From Lumbricus terrestris (Eukaryota > Annelida > Clitellata > Crassiclitellata > Lumbricidae), in NCBI GenBank assembly GCA_949752735.1, contig OX457036.1, positions 17,834,933-17,898,932 on the forward strand: a stretch of DNA of 64,000 bases, in the 5' to 3' direction. Every line of letters starts with the position of its first letter. Within the stretch, counting starts at the first letter, position 1. Positions 59,201-64,000 of this stretch are shown here, in pieces. The notes beneath the pieces were generated by a model that saw only the letters and a program-made list of their open reading frames with translations, did not search any database and was not told the DNA's origin. Made by a program: the position numbers and the translations under genes.

Positions 59201-59614
59201 TACCAGAGGAAGATATAAAAATCTGCCACAATTGGCCAATTTCTTTTTGTCACCTCTAATATAATTTTTCGCTCCAAAGTTTTAACTTTAACGATATGCC
59301 TATCATCATATTATGATTTTGCTTCTATTTATAGTCGTCTCGTTCGCAGTTTTAAGTTAAATTTGTAGTTCAACTTTGAATTTTTTATGCTTCTCATTTT
59401 GTTATGTCAACTTCTATAGAGTCTAGAATGTGATGACCCAGGGCCTATAAAATCCCTATATATAGGCTAATTATTAGTCTCATTTCTATATACATGTATA
59501 GATCTGCAGTATTATTACAGTACATATATAGGCCTAACTACACAGACTCAGTACACACGCGTGCACGTTGATAGAAGTTTCAGTTTAAGGACACTGTGTG
59601 ATAGCAATTATCAT
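59201..59614. other. No feature seen
   Basis: AT-rich DNA with one TAGGCCTA. No coding signal. Confidence 0.5.
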
Positions 59615-59697
59615 TAGCATCGGCTGCATCGCCCTCCTTCTTTATCCAGACTTGGGACTGGCACTGCCAGAGTTTAACCTGTAGCGGAGTTCACACG
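59615..59697 (-). repeat. Dispersed repeat, copy 2
   Basis: CGCCCTCCTTCTTTATCCAG then ACTTGGGACTGGCACTGCCAG, the reverse complement of 26883-26962 with a few differences. Family not known. Confidence 0.75.
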
Positions 59698-60054
59698 TTG
59701 ATACAAAGACATGGCACACACATTATTAAACACCTACACAGCGGCGACACCTATTATATAGACTAGACCTATGCACACATGATTCAGAAATGTGTATAAA
59801 CTGTATACTATACATTAATTTTATCCAACGCCTTAGTCATTCTGCTGAATGCTGATAGGGTCTATGTATTTAAACACAAGGCAGAATCACTTAATGCGAT
59901 AATTATACAATTTACATACGATCGATGTGATAAAGGTGTATAATTATGTATACTGCTACTATACATGTATATGCGTGTGTATATAGGTCTGCATAATTAT
60001 TATATATACAATAATATATACATAGATAGCCTATGCCTGCATAGTATATATGCA

Positions 60055-60170
60055 TGTGAGTTTGTGAGAGTGTGTGATGTGTGTGTGTGTGAGTGTGCGT
60101 GTGTGTGTGTGTGCGTGCGTTTGTGAGGGTGTGTGATGTGTGCGTGTGAGTGCGTGTGTGCGTGGATAAT
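60055..60170. repeat. (GT)n microsatellite
   Basis: GTGTGTGTGAGTGTGCGTG in two related blocks. Confidence 0.92.
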
Positions 60171-61890
60171 GCGTGCAAATTGGTTTCAGACTCGGATGCG
60201 GGTTTCTGAGTTGTAGCTCACTTTCTGACCTCTGCTTTATTTATTCGAAGGCCAATTTTCCTCCTGTGGGGGAATTGAGCGGTTTAACTGACGGACCCCT
60301 CCCCTCCCTTGCCCTCTCCATTGCTGCAGTCGAATCTGCACTTATATATAAGAGGTCGATGATAGATCTAAAGAGACGATAATGTGTGCCTTGTAAGGTG
60401 CATGTCTGAGTAATATTCAGTGCAGATACAAACAGGCATGCAGTGCGTAAGTCGTAAGTAAGTAAGTAAATAAGTGACTGTGGAGGTATGAAGGTAAATA
60501 GGTAGGTAGGTATGTGGATAGGTATGTATAAAAAAAACTACATGTATAGATAGGCACCTACGTAGTACGTCCTGACACTTAAGGGTTAATTGTGCATAAT
60601 TAATCTATTCTATAGTAATAACTTTTGCAATTCGTTTCATCTATCATGATCTAACTTAACATAATCTATTCTCATGACTTCTATAGCGCCTTTTCTACAA
60701 CGCTCAAGAGTCAACAATCGAGGGCTGTCACTTCAAGTGAGCTCGCAATCAACTTAGTCCGTTGAGGAAAATTATCAGAAATTGAAATTATAATCATTAT
60801 AATTTGTCAGAGACCAGCCACCAGAAGTCAGACACAATGATGATCATAATGATTAGCCACATGTGTGCAATTGATAGAGATGAATTTCGTTACATGGAAA
60901 GGTGGTAAATAAAAGACGTCTAACTTTCTTACCAGTCTTCCAACGTGACCTTGACAATATATATATGTAGGCCTACTTAATCTCAGGACTGGAAAGATGG
61001 GAAAGAGGATCAGGCTCAGAAAGGGTTGTGCAGTTCTAAAAATTCCTTGAAAGAAGTTCTGAATTACAGGTTCGTGAGATCATAGGGTCCAAACGAATTT
61101 TGATAGAGTGACAGATCATAATGGGGTGACCTGGAGTGAGGTATGCAGAGGGTCGGGTGAAAGTTAGACAGTCAGCTCACCAACTGATCAACCGCTGATA
61201 ACATTATAATGACGCGCTATCTCGACGAAAGATGCTTTGTCGTAAATTCCTGCAATTATAACAAGACTGTGTGCACAGGCGTGTCTATCGATATAGACTA
61301 TATCTACATCCGCCATTCGCCATTCATGCACTTGTTACACATAATGTTTTCGATGCCCGTTTTCCAGTTCGGAAACTTGGAATACATATCGGACAAACGC
61401 GGAAACAACATGTACTTGCAGACAGGACCTCACTTGAAAAACGACCACCACTTTTGTTACATTGACGATTGAAACATGTGACCTGTGACTGTCAAAACGT
61501 CAGAAGTCAGATCTTTCCTTAATTAAAAGCTGTAAAGTTACATTTAGATTAAAGGCCAAGAGTAAGTTACGCAGCGAAAAATATTGCCAAAAAGTTTCGG
61601 ATAAATAAAAATGCATAGGGTATACGCTCTAACTTGCAAGGTCATTTAAAAATTCTGGATAGGACATAGCCCCAGTTCAGATCGTGCCGACGCCTATAGG
61701 CCTATACGCCTCTGCATGTTATAAGTTTTGCATGCAATAATACAGATAACAAATTATGTAAATGAAAGTGACTTTATGAAATTGGATTTTTACGAGAGCT
61801 ACACTTCCGGGTTAAAGACACTGAAATCAGTTCACAAGCAACAGCATTAATGATAGGCAAATACTACTGTGGAATAAGACATAGTGGATG
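60171..61890. other. No gene recognised
   Basis: An AGTAAGTAAGTAAATAAG short repeat at 60455, a SINE-tail-like inverse (ATAGCGCCTTTTCTACAACG) at 60680, and a motif-free ORF at 61209-61472. Confidence 0.4.
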
Positions 61891-61894
61891 TGAG

Positions 61895-62064
61895 CAGGGG
61901 TGGATCCAGTGGGCATAGGCGTAGGAGACGGGGGTCCAGGGGGGGCAAATGCCCCCCCAAATTTCGGGCAAGTCTGTTTTTTCGGGCAAGTAGACCCGGG
62001 AAAATATTAACCAAACTTCTTGAAGTTCAATGTTCATTAGTATACCACATTATCTCCCAGTTCC
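61895..62064. mobile_element. hAT MITE end fragments
   Basis: CAGGGGTGGATCCAG (like 33472) is followed at once by CATAGGCGTAGGAGACGGGG and GGGGCAAATGCCCCCC, the inverse of the right end of the 12315-12736 element: two MITE ends fused. Confidence 0.6.
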
Positions 62065-62480
62065 ATCTTGCCCGAATCGAGTTAGGTATTAGCTCACAAC
62101 AACCATGATTAGGCCTAGCAGAAATTCCCGAAAAAGTTCTGAATTCACGGTAGCATTTTATAAATAAGCTCAATGGCGAGAATCGCAGCAAATTCAAGAG
62201 CCGAAAGTTGCCCGAAAATCTTGCCCGAATCGAGTTAGATATGAAATCACAACCATTGATAGTAGAAATTCCCGAAAAATTCTGAATTCACGGTAGCGTT
62301 TTGTGAATAATGGCGAGAATAGAAACAATTTCAAGAGCCGAAATTTGCCCGAAAATCTTGCCCGAATCGAGTTAGATATTAGTTCACAACAACTATGGAT
62401 GGCAGAAATTCCCGAAAAGTTCTGAATTCGCGGTAAATAATGGCTAGAGTCGCAGCAAATTCAAGAGCCGAAATTTGACC
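62065..62480. repeat. About 140-150-bp tandem repeat, three copies
   Basis: Each copy starts TTGCCCGAATCGAGTTAG (62068, 62221, 62358) and contains GAAATTCCCGAAAA, TTCTGAATTCACGGTA and TTCAAGAGCCGAAA. It probably belongs to the MITE at 61895. Confidence 0.85.
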
Positions 62481-62809
62481 TAAATTTTAGGACCTAAAAT
62501 TGCGACTATTCGTGGCATTTGGAGAAATTCACAGCTTGCAAGCTAGGTGCAACAGCTAGAACACGGAATTCACTGCCTGAATGACATCGAAATTTCTACT
62601 GATCATGAGGCAAAATAGACACATTGAACGTGCAGATCTTAGTCTGCTCTCTTAAAATTTACACTCTTTTCCTTTTTGACAAGTGTGCGGGATCAAGGTG
62701 TTGCTCTTGATAGCTCACTTATATTACGTGAAGGATAATAGGCCTACCTTAACTGAGCACATTTACAAAAGCACACGTTCCTCTTATTTTCATTTAAGGT
62801 GTCTCAGGA

Positions 62810-63030
62810 TCATTCGCTGTTCTGTCTTCAGTCTTCACCCATTGGCTTCCTCTCCGTGCTCACATACAATCTAAATTCCTCACTCTGATCTTCAAGGCTC
62901 AGCGGGGTTTTGCCCCAAATATCTGACCGACGTTAAACTAAGGCCTCACTCAGCTTCCTCCAACCGTCCACTTCGTTCAAACAACAGACTTGACCCTTGC
63001 TTCCGCCTTCTATATAGAACTGCAATGGCT
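62810..63030 (+). pseudogene. CR1/L2-type LINE C-terminal relic
   Basis: The frame reads THWLPLRAHIQSKFLTLIFK then AQRGFAP and a stop, the HWLP-x-R-x-R-I...L-x-FKA-x-x-G-x-AP motif of CR1/L2 RT C-termini. Stops and a frameshift disable it. Confidence 0.8.
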
Positions 63031-63092
63031 CAGTCTTGATCATTTGCCTCAATTGGTCCTTCTAGTAGTAGTAAAGTTAGGCTCCTGGAACA

Positions 63093-63180
63093 TCGACCCA
63101 TAACCATGGTTCAAAAAATATGTTGACCCATAACCATGGTTCAAAAAATGTGTCGACCCATAACCATGGTTCAACTTTTT
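63093..63180. repeat. 30-bp tandem repeat, three copies, palindromic core
   Basis: GACCCATAACCATGGTTCAA starts at 63095, 63125 and 63155. AACCATGGTT is a perfect palindrome. A related ACATGGTTCAACTTTT follows at about 63268. Confidence 0.9.
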
Positions 63181-63422
63181 CCAACACACAAATTTATTTT
63201 TTTTCCTATTTTATAAAATAACCAAAAAAAATATTTTCTTGCGATCCGTCGTGCTTTCAACCCAAAACATGGTTCAACTTTTGCCAACCAACCCAAACCA
63301 CCCAGCCCACGCCTATGACTCATCGCGCCAGGAATTCACAGTAGTTTCGATGATGAGTCATAGGGTGGGAATTTCCTATGGTTTCGATGAGTCACTTAAT
63401 CATAATATTTTTTTTTCTTGTG

Positions 63423-63430
63423 TATATAAA
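63423..63430 (+). promoter_or_regulatory. TATA box candidate
   Basis: TATATAAA lies 15 bp before the first ATG of the final ORF. A start site about 30 bp downstream would favour the second Met codon, at 63490. Confidence 0.4.
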
Positions 63431-63444
63431 ATAAATGAAAAAAA

Positions 63445-64000
63445 ATGGAATATACAACTCGACTTAAAGACAAGATATCCCAATATAAAATGGACTACTC
63501 AACGAAAACTGTTAAACAATTGCGAGAAATTGCAAAACAGAGAGGTCAAAAAGGATACTCGAGACTACAAAAAGCAGATCTTGCAGCGTTCATATCGCAT
63601 GGAGATCTGCTAGGCGCTCGACCTCCACACACCAAGGTTCCAGCGCGTACTCCGGGTACTATACGAGAATTGCGAGAAATTGCGAAACAGAGAGGCACAC
63701 GAGGATACTCAAGTTTAGGAAAAGAGGAACTTACGGCATTCGTGTCTACTATTTGGAAATTTGTGGGGAAAAATACCTCTTTTTCGGTTTGGTTGACTAG
63801 TGAGATTAGTCAGTTACCCCCTCAAATAAAATCACCCATTCATAGGTTCAAACTTCGAGAGATTGCGACGGCCATCAAAGGGTTTACAAAAAGATACACA
63901 ATCGAAGGAACCAGTGGTATCGATGCCACATCTTTTCTCAAGGCTGTAAGACCGCGGGTAGTTGGGATGCTAGCGAAAAATCGAGGGGTAAAAGTTCAAC
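63445..64000 (+). CDS. SAP/Rho-N-like repeat protein, start only; Polinton/virus-like PolB N-terminus?
   Basis: Open from ATG 63445 (preceded by an in-frame TGA at 63436) to the window edge, 185 codons. Residues about 24-49 (KQLREIAKQRGQKGYSRL then QKADLAAFI) and about 71-97 (RELREIAKQRGTRGYSSL then GKEELTAFV) are two copies of a SAP/Rho-N-like helical motif, which in other proteins binds nucleic acid. A region with KLREIATAIKGFTKRYTIEG, TSFLKAVRPRVV and NRGVKVQ follows. This layout resembles the N-terminal extension of type-B DNA polymerases in Polinton/Maverick and adintovirus-like elements of invertebrates. The catalytic part would lie beyond the window, so the assignment is inference. The Met at 63490 is an alternative start, given the TATA box. 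A stand-alone DNA-binding protein is the alternative. Confidence 0.5.
   Translation, partial: MEYTTRLKDKISQYKMDYSTKTVKQLREIAKQRGQKGYSRLQKADLAAFISHGDLLGARPPHTKVPARTPGTIRELREIAKQRGTRGYSSLGKEELTAFVSTIWKFVGKNTSFSVWLTSEISQLPPQIKSPIHRFKLREIATAIKGFTKRYTIEGTSGIDATSFLKAVRPRVVGMLAKNRGVKVQ

Noticed and set aside
61209..61472. 87-aa ORF and its 64-aa overlap
   Set aside because: No family motif, no splice context and no repetition elsewhere; length is within chance for this composition.

Overview
This is a eukaryotic, intron-containing, repeat-dense window, most likely from a marine invertebrate and probably a deuterostome. The reasons are a four-exon secreted F-type lectin gene with canonical GT/AG splice sites, tRNA-derived SINEs ending in a GCGCTATATAAAT-like tail, CR1/L2-type LINEs, many hAT-like miniature transposons, and two Ty3/gypsy retrotransposons of the Gmr1 type (integrase encoded before reverse transcriptase), a group first described from deuterostomes. 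The palindrome TAGGCCTA occurs about 25 times, far above chance. Species cannot be fixed from the sequence.

Layout. 1-3330: a 49-bp minisatellite and a minus-strand uncharacterised gene (2004-2861) with a conserved upstream block. 3736-11161: a complete, apparently young Gmr1-like LTR retrotransposon. 11279-21500: microsatellites, hAT MITEs, SINEs and a foldback repeat. 21500-23720: a second minus-strand locus with the same design as the first (36-bp minisatellite, short ORF, related upstream block with an X-box-like motif). 24122-31326: microsatellites, a retrotransposon gag-like remnant, LINE scraps, several MITEs, and a Tc1/mariner relic split by a hairpin element. 31735-36579: the lectin gene, its introns filled with repeats and a LINE relic that itself holds a hAT MITE. 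37309-43052: a second Gmr1-type element. 44272-46568: a DNA transposon with long inverted ends. 48428-50932: a long minus-strand ORF with Gly/Arg/Glu repeats. 51672-54009: a composite hAT-like element carrying an array of TGACGTCA sites. 55336-56855: a 5'-truncated CR1-like LINE. 57323-57442: one isolated minus-strand exon. 63445-64000: the start of an ORF, cut by the window edge, with two SAP/Rho-N-like repeats; it resembles the N-terminus of DNA-polymerase-B proteins of Polinton/virus-like elements.

Functionally, most of the window is mobile DNA and its debris. Likely host genes are the lectin (carbohydrate recognition outside the cell), the two paralogous minus-strand loci, the 48428-50932 protein and the gene owning the isolated exon. 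All homology calls come from reading motifs by eye; no database search was run.
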